From contig JNEN01000835.1 of NCBI GenBank assembly GCA_000697355.1, positions 62,001 to 126,000 on the forward strand: a stretch of DNA of 64,000 nt, read 5' to 3'. Source of the DNA: Syncephalastrum monosporum B8922 (Eukaryota; Mucoromycota; Mucoromycetes; Mucorales; Syncephalastraceae). The translations under genes and the position numbers were made by a program. The notes under the pieces were generated by a model. That model was not told the origin of the DNA. It saw only the letters and a list, made by a program, of their open reading frames with translations, and did not search any database. Shown here one piece after another: positions 47,577 through 58,718 of this stretch; positions within the stretch are counted from its first letter, which is position 1, and each line of letters starts with the position of its first letter.

Positions 47577-49607
47577 GATGGATGATTTGCGTGAAGAAAA
47601 AGTTGAAGAAAAGGGGTACGGAGAAGTAAGTAGGATTAAGAATAGGGTCGTTAAGACCGTCAAGAGAGAAAAAGAGGATAGCGAAAAATAGGGGTGGTTA
47701 TTTTATGTCCTTGCCTCGGATTCAAATCCGAAATAGCGAGGGCGCCGATCTTGTATAAAAGCGAAGTACGTGTATTGTGTCGTATATGTGTGTATATGTG
47801 TGTATGTGTATGCCGCGTTCGTGTGCGTATGCCACTGGTGATAATTGTTGACTGTGTTTTGTGTTTATATCGCTTTGAGAACAGCTGGTCGCTATGGGAA
47901 TGGTTGTATCGTCGATCACCTCGACGTGAACAGCTGAGTGTCGATGCGTACTAGTTGGATCCAAGTAATGATATCAACAGGAGGAAAGAAACAGAAGAAG
48001 AAGACAATGGTGGCGCAATGGACAAAAGGAACATCGGCACAATCTGCAAAAAGTCGAAAGGTATTAAATTCGCAAGATGGGTTTGGCGTTGTGTAGCCGT
48101 GCCCTTGCCTAATCCATCTCTCGTGCTCGTGCAACCACCCGTCTTCTCTATTTATTATTACTGCTTTGCTGTTTCTTGATGCTAGTTGCTGATACCGCAA
48201 TCTCCGCAAGATGAATAGCACTATCCACAGCCTTCCTTCGTTTTATTGTTTTGTACGCAAATCATTACGAAGCAAGTTGCACATCATCCTGCAATGCATG
48301 ATTTTTTGCCTGTGTGTATATACTCATTACAATGCAGAAATACTGATAAAACAGAAAAAGGAGAGTCCCCGTTGCTTTTTCAAATGTTTAATCCGTCCCA
48401 CCTTCTTGGCTGCCGAGCATGACAAGAAAAAAAAGCTTGTCGAACCCCGATCCAATTTTTGTGTGACGCGCGCGCTGGGTTGCCTCGGCTGGAATTCCTT
48501 TTGATATCAATGGTCGTGCTCGTCATGTAGCGTGCATTTTTCCACATTCGATGCAGCACATTCGATATCCGAGTAGCACACTCTAGCATGAAAAAAGCTT
48601 AGTCTTATTGTGCTCCGCACAAGAAAAAGAAGTCATTCACGTCTGTGCACTCAAAGCATCCCTTCCACTATTACAAGAAGATCCACGTGATCTACAGTGT
48701 ACAGTGTGCTCCCATTTTTGCTCTGTGTTCTAGGATTTAATGTGTTCTAGAGGTCTGGCCTTGCTGCGTTCGTTTATTAATCTTCTAGATCGGCTCAAGT
48801 AATTGATGGCCCCCTTCTCTCCCCCTCTACCGGTGTCAAGGCGGTGTTAAGCTCTAGCATCGGTTACTAACTTGTGCATAAGCATATGCCGTTTCTGTGA
48901 GAGTAATTCAGTGGGGACTGATGGGTGAAGGGTGTAAACACATTCATAGCTATACAGTAAAACTAAAAAGACGTACAACGCTTATGCTGCTGTATACAGC
49001 TCGGTCTATAGGAGAAGCGCATGAAAGTAGCGTTCATGTGTTTGTCGATTTTGGGCGAGGTCTCTGAGAAAGAGAACGTGCTAACATTATGCCGGATGCG
49101 CCACTTACCGATGTCTTGGATACTTGGTACATAGTAAAAGAAATTGTAGCCGCGCCAACGTATATTATAATTGCATTAGGAAGCATAAGAGATACCTCAA
49201 CTTCAGTTTAACCTTCTTCAACGTTTGTAGGCACATACTGACCATTTAACTATCACCAATTGACGCGATTAAACACGTTTATATGTCAAGCAAAAAAAAA
49301 ACGGATGTTTGTTCAATTGTTTACTCTACTCCACGCAGATACCATCTGCATAGCCGGATACGTACTAGTATGGGAACGTCAACCCATGCTATGGCAGCTT
49401 GCTCACTTTCTAGTTTTCGTTCCATTGGCCATCATACCGGTTTCTTGGGACCATAATGCAGGTAGGGCAGTAACGCTGGCGGATGAAACGGGTCTCCTTG
49501 TATAGATTTATACCCGCGTGGCGTACTTTGTTTCGTTGTTTCTCTCTTCGATTTTCTTCTGAACAGCAGCAATCGTGAATCAACGCAGCCTTGTTACCTG
49601 TTCAAAG
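47577..49607. other. Intergenic region, 2.0 kb
   Basis: Promoter space for the DHHC (-) and CCCH (+) genes. A TG/TA-rich microsatellite lies at about 47784-47815. Short open frames (48211-48504, 49260-49505) lack coding signs. No RNA gene was found. Confidence 0.45.
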
Positions 49608-51113
49608 ATGTCAGGCGTATCTGCTTTTGCCCTTGTCGTCTCCGAAGAGGGAACAAATGACGGCCAAATGCCTTGTCCTATTGCAGAATATCCAGAGAGC
49701 CACGACGCGTTTCCATGCACAAATTCAACATTGCGCAACAATGAAAATCAGCTTTGCGATATGCTACATGATCTCAAGGAAGCTACCGCGAACAAAGGCA
49801 AATATGCAGACGGCAGAAAGTATGACAAAGGCTACCATGATAAGGTGCACAGTCAATCCAAATGCACGTACATGTACAAGTGCCCGATAAAAGTCCATCC
49901 AAGTGGAGTAAAGGCAGATGAACAGCAACAGCAACCCAGTCGAGGCTGTGCTCCAGAAGCTAGCAGAAAACGTAGCAAGAGCTTTGCCAACAGAAACGCT
50001 GCTACTGAAGATTCACTCTCCACCAAAGACGAGTTTGACTTGACCCCTAGTGAACTTATCCGGCGCCCTAATGATCTGGGACATTTGCAATATATCATTG
50101 CTTACAACGGAAAAACACTTAACAGGCTCACCGTCGTCTGGTTTTGCCGATTGGGTCAGCTCGCATGCAGGCGAATTTATGCGCAAGTCCAGAAGTGTGC
50201 GAAACTGTACCGGTACATGGCTGATTTGATGGAGGTTGAAGCATCCGACCATACGGTAAGCTAGCCATTTGCACTCTATTTTTGCGATGCTGACACCATA
50301 GTGACGTAGGAAATAATGAGGCATTACCATGTGACGGACACTCCATCTTTCTTGTTTTTTCTCGGTGGCGAAGAGTGTAAAGGAGAACGCATCCTTGGAG
50401 ATTCACCCATCAATGACCTCCATGAAAAGATCAAACGTCTCTTCAGACTCTCCAAAGAAGCAGATAAATCGGTGGATACCACGTACGCCAAGGACACCAG
50501 GAAAAAGATTGAGGCCAAGGAACCAGGCCAAAATCGAAACAATTACCAAACCCAAATCAGATATCAGAACCAAAGCAAAAATCAAAACCAGGTGCAAAGC
50601 AAGAAAGAATTCAACGAAAAGCCGATTGATGATAGCTCAGAAAACGGCGAGATCTCCATCTCTTACCAGCCGCAGAACATTGCTGAGCTCGTCTTGGAGA
50701 GATATGGAGACGATCTTGACTCCTGGGACATCGAGGCACCATTCAACTCAACCAGGCCATCGCTGCTAGAAATGTCTCATCAGTCTGGAGGAGATCTTAG
50801 GCAGTCCATGCCAATGAGTCACAATCCTCAGGTTTCCAAAGCGTGCGAACATTTCGTGCGCGGCAAGTGCAACTACGGATATTCCTGCATCTATCAGCAT
50901 TTGACAGGAGAAGAAGCAGAGGCGTATCTAGCAGCCAGACCATGGCTAAAGCGAAAGAAAGTTTGCCAGTATTTTCCGATAGGTAGATGCTTTTATGGAG
51001 ACAAATGCTGGTATATCCATGATCCCAACGTCAAGATCTATTGCAAGTACTTCGCGATTGGTAAATGCTTCTACGGCGACAAATGCTGGTATCTACACGA
51101 AATCAGCGACTAG
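49608..51113 (+). CDS. CCCH zinc-finger protein with three fingers
   Basis: join(49608..50255, 50310..51113), 483 residues; the ATG at 49608 (MSGVSAFALVV) is the first in frame. The C-terminus has three C-x7-C-x5-C-x3-H fingers: CEHFVRGKCNYGYSCIYQH, CQYFPIGRCFYGDKCWYIH and CKYFAIGKCFYGDKCWYLH. Fingers 2 and 3 are nearly identical and 13 residues apart, a recent internal duplication. The spacing matches RNA-binding CCCH proteins of the Makorin/Unkempt type, but no RING or SPRY domain is seen. The middle is Asn/Gln/Lys-rich and disordered; the N-terminal half has no known domain. A role in mRNA binding is inferred from the fingers. Confidence 0.85.
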
Positions 51114-51667
51114 TAAAGACCCACCCGCCATCGCGATGCTCCAAAATATTGCGATTAGCTAGCAGAACCTCGATTAGCTCTTTGAGTGAAGTACCATGTA
51201 TAGTTAGTGTTGAAAAAGTAAAAACAAAAATATTCCTTCTCAGCACTGTCGGCATTCTACTTGTTGCACGTTGGGATGGTCCCGTCGGCATTATGTACGC
51301 TTACCCATGTAACATGGCCATGCATGGACATCACTTCCAGGTAAAAAGGTCTACCTCCGTCGTTGTATGCCAGGTATTTGTCGACGAGCATATGGTATGC
51401 TCGTGCAATATTCCAGTACTCTTTGTAAGATAATCTACTACCTTTTAGCCAGTGCATCCATTCCCATAGTTTACTTGGACGTCAATTGAAGTGTACTGTC
51501 TGTGGCGTAGCGCTCGGTTGCTAAGAGAGTGGATGGATACTGCTGCATTAGAGCGTGTTGCTTGGGGCGTTTCATGTGTATCTGATACGACTGGTTGTAT
51601 CCCTATTAGGCAATAAAGCCGATTTCAGCAAGGGCTCAGCAAGCAGCGTGCTTTCGTTTGCCCAGCC
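51114..51667. other. Spacer before the giant coiled-coil gene
   Basis: 554 bp on the same strand between CCCH and coiled-coil genes. Holds the CCCH 3' end and the next promoter; no gene or repeat is seen. Confidence 0.45.
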
Positions 51668-54600
51668 ATGGCCGACCCTGAAAGCGAAGAAGCACGGCGC
51701 GCCAAGGTGCTTGCTGCCCGCAAGAAGGTAGGGTGTTTCGCATCGCTCATGGCTGAGATGACTCAACTCTCCATGTCTGTAGCTCAAGAAGTTCCAGAGC
51801 AAAAAGACGGAAAACGTCGACGATGACAACAGCAGTACAACCACTACGAGACCTGAGACGCCCTCTCAGGAAAGCGCCAGGTCAGCATCCTAACAACTTC
51901 ATTCTCAACACATGAAAGGCTCATTCTACCTTCCAGTGCACACAACGCAGCGCCCAATACTCCAGAATCAGCCGGGCAGGAGCCCATGCATAACGCGACG
52001 GGCGATGCACAGGCTGAGCTGCGCGATCAAATCACGCTTGAATGGCAAGCCAAGATGGAGCAGGAGACTGTTCGATTGACGCAGCAGATACGGGATGCAG
52101 AACAAAAAGGTGGGTATACTATAGAGCCGTTTGGTGCCTCTACTGCATGAATAAGATATGTACTGCAACTGGCATTGATACATGTATACGCAGCCGCATC
52201 TCAGGTCCAAGCAGCCGTTCAGGAAACTGAACAACGCATTACCCAAGAGTGGTCAGACAAACTCGAAGAAGCAAACAAAATGTATCAGGAACGCTTGGCC
52301 GAGTCTCAGGCCGACCTCGACAAGACCCTCGCCGACAAGCGGAGGGATCAAGAGAACGAGGCACGAGTCGTGGCAGACCGATTGAAGCAATCCATCGATG
52401 CGGAATGGACGACCAAACTCGACACTGAGCTGTCACGCGTCTCCAAACAATTGGAGGATGAATGGGCGGCGAAATTGGATATCCAAAGAAAGGAGCAGCA
52501 CCAACAGATGTCCAAAGACCTCGAAGCGTATTGGACAGACAAGTTGAATGCTCAGCAGCGTGAATTCGACGAGAAGCTGAGTGCTGAGCGACAATCCATA
52601 GAAGAAAGCACGCGCAAAACTGCTGCTGATGAGTGGTCTGCCAAGCTGGAAGCCCTGAATACAGAGTGGACTGAGAAGCTGCGGCAAAGCCATGAGGAAG
52701 CCCAGGACAAGTATTCTCTCGATCTCACAACCCAAAAAGAGCAAATACGCGAGACTTTGGAGAAAGAATGGTCAGACAAACTGGAAGCCGAGTTGAAAAG
52801 GCAAAAAGATCAGCATCACAATGACCTATCCGCTCAGCTAGAAGCCCGTCAGCAACAGTATGATACACAACTCTCCGAACAGCTTCATCAAAGCCGAGAG
52901 GAGCTGCGTGTTGCGTTGACCCAGGAGTGGGAAGCAAAGCTGGCGTCTGAGCTGCAGAAAGACAAGGAGAAGAACGACAAACGACACGCAGATCTCGAAG
53001 AACAATACAGCCGTGAGCTTGGTACTGCAAAGGAGACCCATAATGCTGCCATAGCTGAATGGGAGGACAGGATGAAGAGCTTGCAAAAAGAACATACTAC
53101 ACAAGTCGCTGAGGAATCTCAGCGTGTCAAGGAGCAGGCCGTAGAAGAAGCTCGGAAGGAATGGCTCGCCAAGCTCGATAGTCAAGGGAAGCAAAGCGAG
53201 GAGCTTTTGCGAAGCCGCGTAGAAGAGGCCGTGCGCAAGGTCGAAGAGCAGTCGAGCGCGAAGGTAAAATCCATGCAAGAGGAGCATGACCGTAGTCTAC
53301 AAGATCAGCTGCAAAAGGCGCGAGAAGAAGTGGTCCAGACACTCCACCAAGAATGGTCCGAAAAACTTACCGAACAGCAAGACCAACACAAGGCTGAGTT
53401 GCAGGACCAGGTCAAGCAAGTCGTCGAAAGCACAACACAAGCCCTCGTGGAGGAGTGGACTGACAAGCTGGAGACCCAAAAGCAAGAGCACGTAGAGACC
53501 ATGGAGAATGCGCTGCAACAAGCACGCGACGAAACTGCGTTGCGGTTGCAAGAGGAGTGGACGGCTAAACTGGAATTACAACGAAAAGAACACGACCAAG
53601 CTCTAACAGATGCGTTAGACGAGTCTGTTCAAGAGACCTCTAAGAAGCTTCAAAAGGAATGGGAGGATAGGCTCATAGCGCAGCAACAAGAGCATGCTCA
53701 GGAACTGGCGGACAAAATCAAACAAGCTCAAGAGGATGCAACACAGCGCCTGCAGCAAGAATGGACATTGAAGCTTGAGGAGCAAAAGGTGCAACATGAC
53801 CAGCATTTGACAGAGCAGCTCAAGCGTACCACCGAAACCACGACACATACTCTACGGAAAGAATGGGAAGAGCGCCTCGCCTCGCAGCAGCAGGAGCACG
53901 AGCACGCATTAACCACGGAGCTGGAGCAAGCTCGAAAAGAGACGCGCCAACACATGCACGATGAATGGACGGTCAAACTCGAGGAGCAAAAGAAACAGCT
54001 CGAGCAAACATCCGCAGAGCAGCTCCAAGCAGCTGTGCAGGAGACGACAATCCGTCTTCAGAAAGAGTGCGAGGACCGTCTTGCTTCGCAGGAGCAACAG
54101 CATGCCCAGGCCTTGACGGATGCTCTCGAGAAGGCCAGGCAAGAAGCTGTTCAGACTCTGGAAACAGAACTCCAAGCCCAGCTTGCCCAGCAACAGCAGC
54201 GATATGAAACTACGCTCACGGCGGAACTAGCTAGAGTCACGGATGAAACCAGGCATGCTATGCAAAGCGAATGGAGTACCAAGATGGAGGAGCAGCAGCA
54301 GAAACACAAGGCTCATCTTGCTACAGAGCTTGAACGTGTCATCGCTGAGGCCTCCCAGAAACACGAGAAGCGCTTGCAAGAGGAGTTGCAGAAACATCAG
54401 GGAGCAACCGAAGCACTCAAAGACGACTGGACCGCCAAGGCCAATGCAAAGCAGAAAGCGCATGAAGATGCTCTTCTGGCGGAGCAGCAGAAATACCAAA
54501 ACTCTATCAAGGAGCTTCAAGACGAGTGGTCTGCCAAGATGGCCTCTCAGCAGCAAGAACACAGCAATCTTCTGGCACAGGAACGCCAGAAACACCAAGA

Positions 54601-57600
54601 AGCAACCGATGCCCTAGAAAAAGAATGGTCTGCGAAATGGGATGCACGCCAGGAGGCCTATGACCGAGCCTCTCAAGAGGAACAGCAAAGGCATAAAGAA
54701 GCGGCGGCTGCGTTAACGGAGGAATGGTCTGCAAAACTTGATGCTCATCGCCAGGAACATGCGAGCGCTCTGGAGCAAGAACGTCAAAAGCACCAGGACG
54801 CATTAGCTGGTCTGGAAAAGGAGTGGTCTGCGAAATTAAATGGTCGACAGGAGGAGCACGACAAAGCTCTAGAGCAAGAGCACCAGAGGCATCAAGAAGC
54901 AGCCGCTGCTTTGGAGAAAGAATGGTCTGCGAAATTGGATGAGCATCGCCTGAATCATGATAATGCCCTGGAACAAGAACGTCAGAAGCACCACGACGCA
55001 GTAGTTTCCTTGGAAAAGGATTGGTCTACAAGGTTGGATACCCGGCAGAAAGAGCACGGTAAAGCATTACAAGAAGAGCAGCAAAGATATCAAGATGCCA
55101 TCGCTGCACTGGAGAAGGATTGGTCTACGAAGCTCGACGCCCACAAGAAGGAACATGACAATGCATTCGAACAAGAACGCCTGAATCACCAAATGGCTGC
55201 TGCTGCTTTGGAAAAGGAATGGTCTGATAGGCTCAATTCTAAGGAACAGGAGCACAAGGGTGAGATTTCCAAGGAACGACAAATGCATCAACGTGCCACG
55301 GAGGAATCCGAGAAAACGTGGACCACAAAGTTCGAAGCGCAACAGGAGGAGCACAGTCAGGAACTTAGTAAAGTACAAGAGAAACACCAAGAATCGGCCA
55401 GGGCTCTCGAGGCAGAGTGGTCGGCCAAGCTGGAAGCGGTGCGCCAAGAACACGATGAATTGCTATCTCTAGAACAGCAGCGGCACGAAGCAGCATACGT
55501 GGCGCTCGAGAAGGACTGGGCTGAAAAGCTACAAGCTCACAAGGACGAGCATAGTGTCATTCTCGCTGAAGCAGGCCAGAAACACGAGGACATGTCGAAG
55601 GCGCTCGAGGAAGAATGGTCCACAAAGCTCGGTGCACAGCAGAAGGAACATAGCCAGCTGCTTTCGGATGAGCAGCGACGTCACCGCGAAGCTACCGACG
55701 CGCTTGAAAAAGAATGGACTGCAAAAATCGACGCTCTGCAGCAAGAACACAACGCAATCCTTGCTCAGGAACGCCAAAGGGCGGCCGGGGCAGCACAGGA
55801 CCTGGAGCGTTCGTGGGCTGTCAAGCTTGAGCAGCAGCAGAAACAGCACAGCGATCTCCTGGCGAGAGAACTGGAACGCGCAGTGGAAGAAACGTCAGCG
55901 TCGCTGCGTACCGAGTGGAATGGCAAACTGGAGTCCCAGCAAAAGCAGCATGATACGCTACTAGCAGACGAACTCAAGAGGGCGGTTGCAAATGCTACCA
56001 AATCCGTGGAAGACGAATGGTCGTCCAAGATGGAAGCCGAGCGCCAGCAGCATGAACAGCACGTCGCGCAGGAGCTGCAAAAAGCGAAAGAGATGACAGA
56101 CAAGCTGGAGTCCGAATGGAAGACCAGGTCAGCGTCAGAGCAGGAAGAGCACAGTACGAGACTCGCCCAGGAACTCGAGAAGGCGCGCCAATTGGTGGAG
56201 CAAGAGTGGCAAGCGCACCTCGAAGCACAAAAGAAGGAGCATGAAAGCTCGCTGATGACCGAGCTTCAGCGGGTTATCGACGAGACCACACAAGCGGTAC
56301 AGCAAAAATGGGCCGCCAAGCTGGAATCACAAGCAAAAGAACACGACCAACGTTTAGCAGCAGAACTCGAGAATGCAACCCAAGCGGTGACCAGCAGCTG
56401 GGAAAGCAAAATGCAAGCGCAGCAGGAAAAGCACGTAGAGCAGCTGACGGCCGAGCTTCAAGCTGCGCAAGAAAAGTGGGAAAAGACTTGGAAAGACGAA
56501 CTCGCGCAAGCAGAGCGCACCTGGAGAGCCAAACTCGAAGCTGAGAAACAGGAACATCAGGCACAGCTGCAGCTTGCACAGGACGCGTCCGATAAGAATT
56601 GGACAGCCAAGATGGAATCCGAGGTACAAAACATCAGGGCCCTGCATACCGCAACCCACGATGATGCGAAGAAGGCATGGCAAGCGGAGCTTCAAGCGGC
56701 ACAGGAAGAACACAGCAAGGCCGCCGAACGGATACAAGCCCTCGAAGGAGAGCTAGCCTCACTCCGTGAAGCGACAGCGAACCTATCGGCGGAGCATCAA
56801 AAAAGCGTGCAGGACGCGCAGAAGGAGCTTCAGGCTGAACACAAGAGGGAGTTGGAGCGGATCCGGCAAGAGGCGCGTGAGACGGACCGAACGGCGCATC
56901 ACAAGCTGAATCAGGAAGCCCGACAGCTGCGCCTTAAACTCACGGAAGCGCAGGAAGCGAAGCAGTCGCGTGAACAAGATTTTGCCGCATTGCAAGCAGA
57001 ATATGAAAAGCTAAAGGCAACTCTGGAGCAGCACGAAAAAAGTCTGGAGACACAACGTTCCCGGATGGCAGCTGCTGAACAAGGCGGCGACGCAGCGCTC
57101 AATGATGCCCGTCAGCGCTGCGAAAACGCCGAGAAGGAGCGCGCAGAAGCGGTCGCAACGGCTGAGAAGTTCGAGGGGGAAAACAAAACGCTTCAAGCTT
57201 CGCTGGCCGAGCTGCAGAGCCGACTCGACCGGCAAGTACACGCATTTGAGACTATCCGCGGTGAACTATCGACCGTGCGCCAGCGTCAGCTCGAGGCAGA
57301 GGCACGGCTGGTGCGCGAGAACAAGGGCTTAGAAATGACGCTGCAGCGGCTTCGCGCGGAGTACAAGTCGCATCTGGAGCAGCTATGGCACGAACAGGAG
57401 GAGACGCGGCATCAACACCATGACGACTTGGAACTTGGACGGACCGCTCTTGATAACGCGCAAGTGAAACTCATGCAGAATGGGCTGAGCCCTGTGAGTG
57501 AGAACGGCTTCGAATGGGTCCGCAGCGATGAGGAAGAGGAAGAGGAAGAAGACGAGGAAGACGAAGAAGTAGGCAGTGGCAGTGAAAAGATGGCCCTGGT

Positions 57601-57703
57601 ACCAGGCGTAGGCAAGCTTCCCCCTCGTCAGAAGCCCACGTTCTTTGAATTTATGGAGACACCGCAATGCAGTGGGTGCCAGAGCGAGGTGATTGATATT
57701 TAA
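51668..57703 (+). CDS. Giant coiled-coil protein with tryptophan-periodic repeats, golgin-like N-terminus
   Basis: join(51668..51727, 51783..51880, 51937..52109, 52194..57703), 1946 residues. The N-terminus EEARRAKVLAARKKLKKFQ resembles the start of GM130-type golgins. Then comes an almost unbroken coiled coil of about 1,780 residues rich in Glu, Gln, Lys and Ala. About 45 units of the kind EWSAKLxAxxxEH each carry one Trp (two degenerate units lack it). Spacing of Trp codons is 102 bp (34 residues) around 53354-54272, exactly 99 bp (33 residues) from 54428 to 55814, then mixed 102/99/90. From about 56750 the coil loses Trp. The end has a poly-acidic stretch (E/D, 57529-57570) and KPTFFEFMETPQCSGCQSE. 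A Golgi or vesicle tether is a plausible role (inference); a myosin- or kinesin-linked scaffold is an alternative. Confidence 0.85.
54428..55816 (+). repeat. Array of 99-bp coding repeats
   Basis: Fifteen consecutive TGG codons at exact 99-bp steps (for example 54428, 54527, 54626 ... 55814). The encoded unit is LEKEWSAKLDAHRQEHASAL plus 13 residues, with E-H and Q-x2-H positions kept. Confidence 0.85.
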
Positions 57704-57860
57704 TGCACGAATCAAGAAATCACGAAAACAACAATCAAAAATGGGAATACCATTGTTTATGCTCATCCGTCCAGCCTATTTTTCCTTTCGTTTCAGCTCG
57801 TGTGTTTATAATATCTCTTTTTCTCCACCATTCGTCTTATAATATACATTACATATCTTC

Positions 57861-58217
57861 ATGACTCTTATCCATTTTCCTTCTGCCACGGTGACTCCAA
57901 AACTCCATTGCCGTCCACCCACGTCGCTACGGAAAGAATGGATATTGCCGAAGCATGAATATTTCGGCGGACGTGACACCATTCGTGCACAGCAACAAGC
58001 CAGTTCGCGACCGCAGCAGCTTCCTGTGGACGACTTTCTGCTGCCCGTTATCACGCCGCGGCGACGTGTGGCACCTACGCCAACGAAAACCGCCCCGCTT
58101 TGTGAAAAGCAGACTACCAGCCGAAAAAAGCCCTGTTTGCGACAGTGGGCCAAATGGATGAAGCGTGCTACTAAGCGACCCTTCAAGGCAATCATGCACT
58201 TTGAAAGTAACCCGTAG
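57861..58217 (+). CDS. Hypothetical 118-residue basic protein
   Basis: A single open frame starting MTLIHFPSATVTPKLHCRPP and ending RQWAKWMKRATKRPFKAIMH plus a few residues. It is basic, without signal peptide or known domain. The regular mix of residues and the Trp/Lys-rich end suggest a real short protein, but the start is only 157 bp from the previous stop, so it could instead be chance sequence in the 3' flank. An open frame on the other strand covers the same bases. Confidence 0.4.
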   Translation: MTLIHFPSATVTPKLHCRPPTSLRKEWILPKHEYFGGRDTIRAQQQASSRPQQLPVDDFLLPVITPRRRVAPTPTKTAPLCEKQTTSRKKPCLRQWAKWMKRATKRPFKAIMHFESNP

Positions 58218-58718
58218 CTGGAGCAATACACTTGGTCCCCGCGTTTAGCTGTGAATCTCTTATCTTCCCTGTAATATATTTCTTGACATGCCGAATCATC
58301 TTTACATATAAACCACATTTTGCAAGCCGTAATGACATACTGTATGTTATGTGCATTTATTTGTTTAACGCTACCGCAGGCACCATGTAGGCTCTATATG
58401 TTTACCGGTGAATTTCTTCCGTCTCGAATAGACTGAATTAAGCACACATGTATTATTACATGACATACTGCCCTCAAATATTTGTTATTACGTCTGTCTC
58501 TCCAGATACGATGCAGTGATGAAGGTTCTGAGACCATATACAACAGCGGAAATCACTTTCGAGCATGTGAATTGACTGACTTATTGAAGAATACAAAGAA
58601 ATAATGTACGTGTTGAACTGAAATCATAAATAAAAGGAAATAAAAAATCTGTACAAATTTGTTGAAAAATATCTACAATGGCAAAATATGATGATACGAG
58701 GGGTAACCGTTTATAGGG
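58218..58718. other. Intergenic region, 0.5 kb
   Basis: AT-rich 3' flank of FOL1 and of the small open frame upstream. No gene, repeat or RNA feature seen. Confidence 0.5.

Noticed and set aside
47701..47745. A possible tRNA T-arm (GGATTCAAATCC)
   Set aside because: The stem-loop has a four-base loop and no acceptor, D or anticodon arms nearby.
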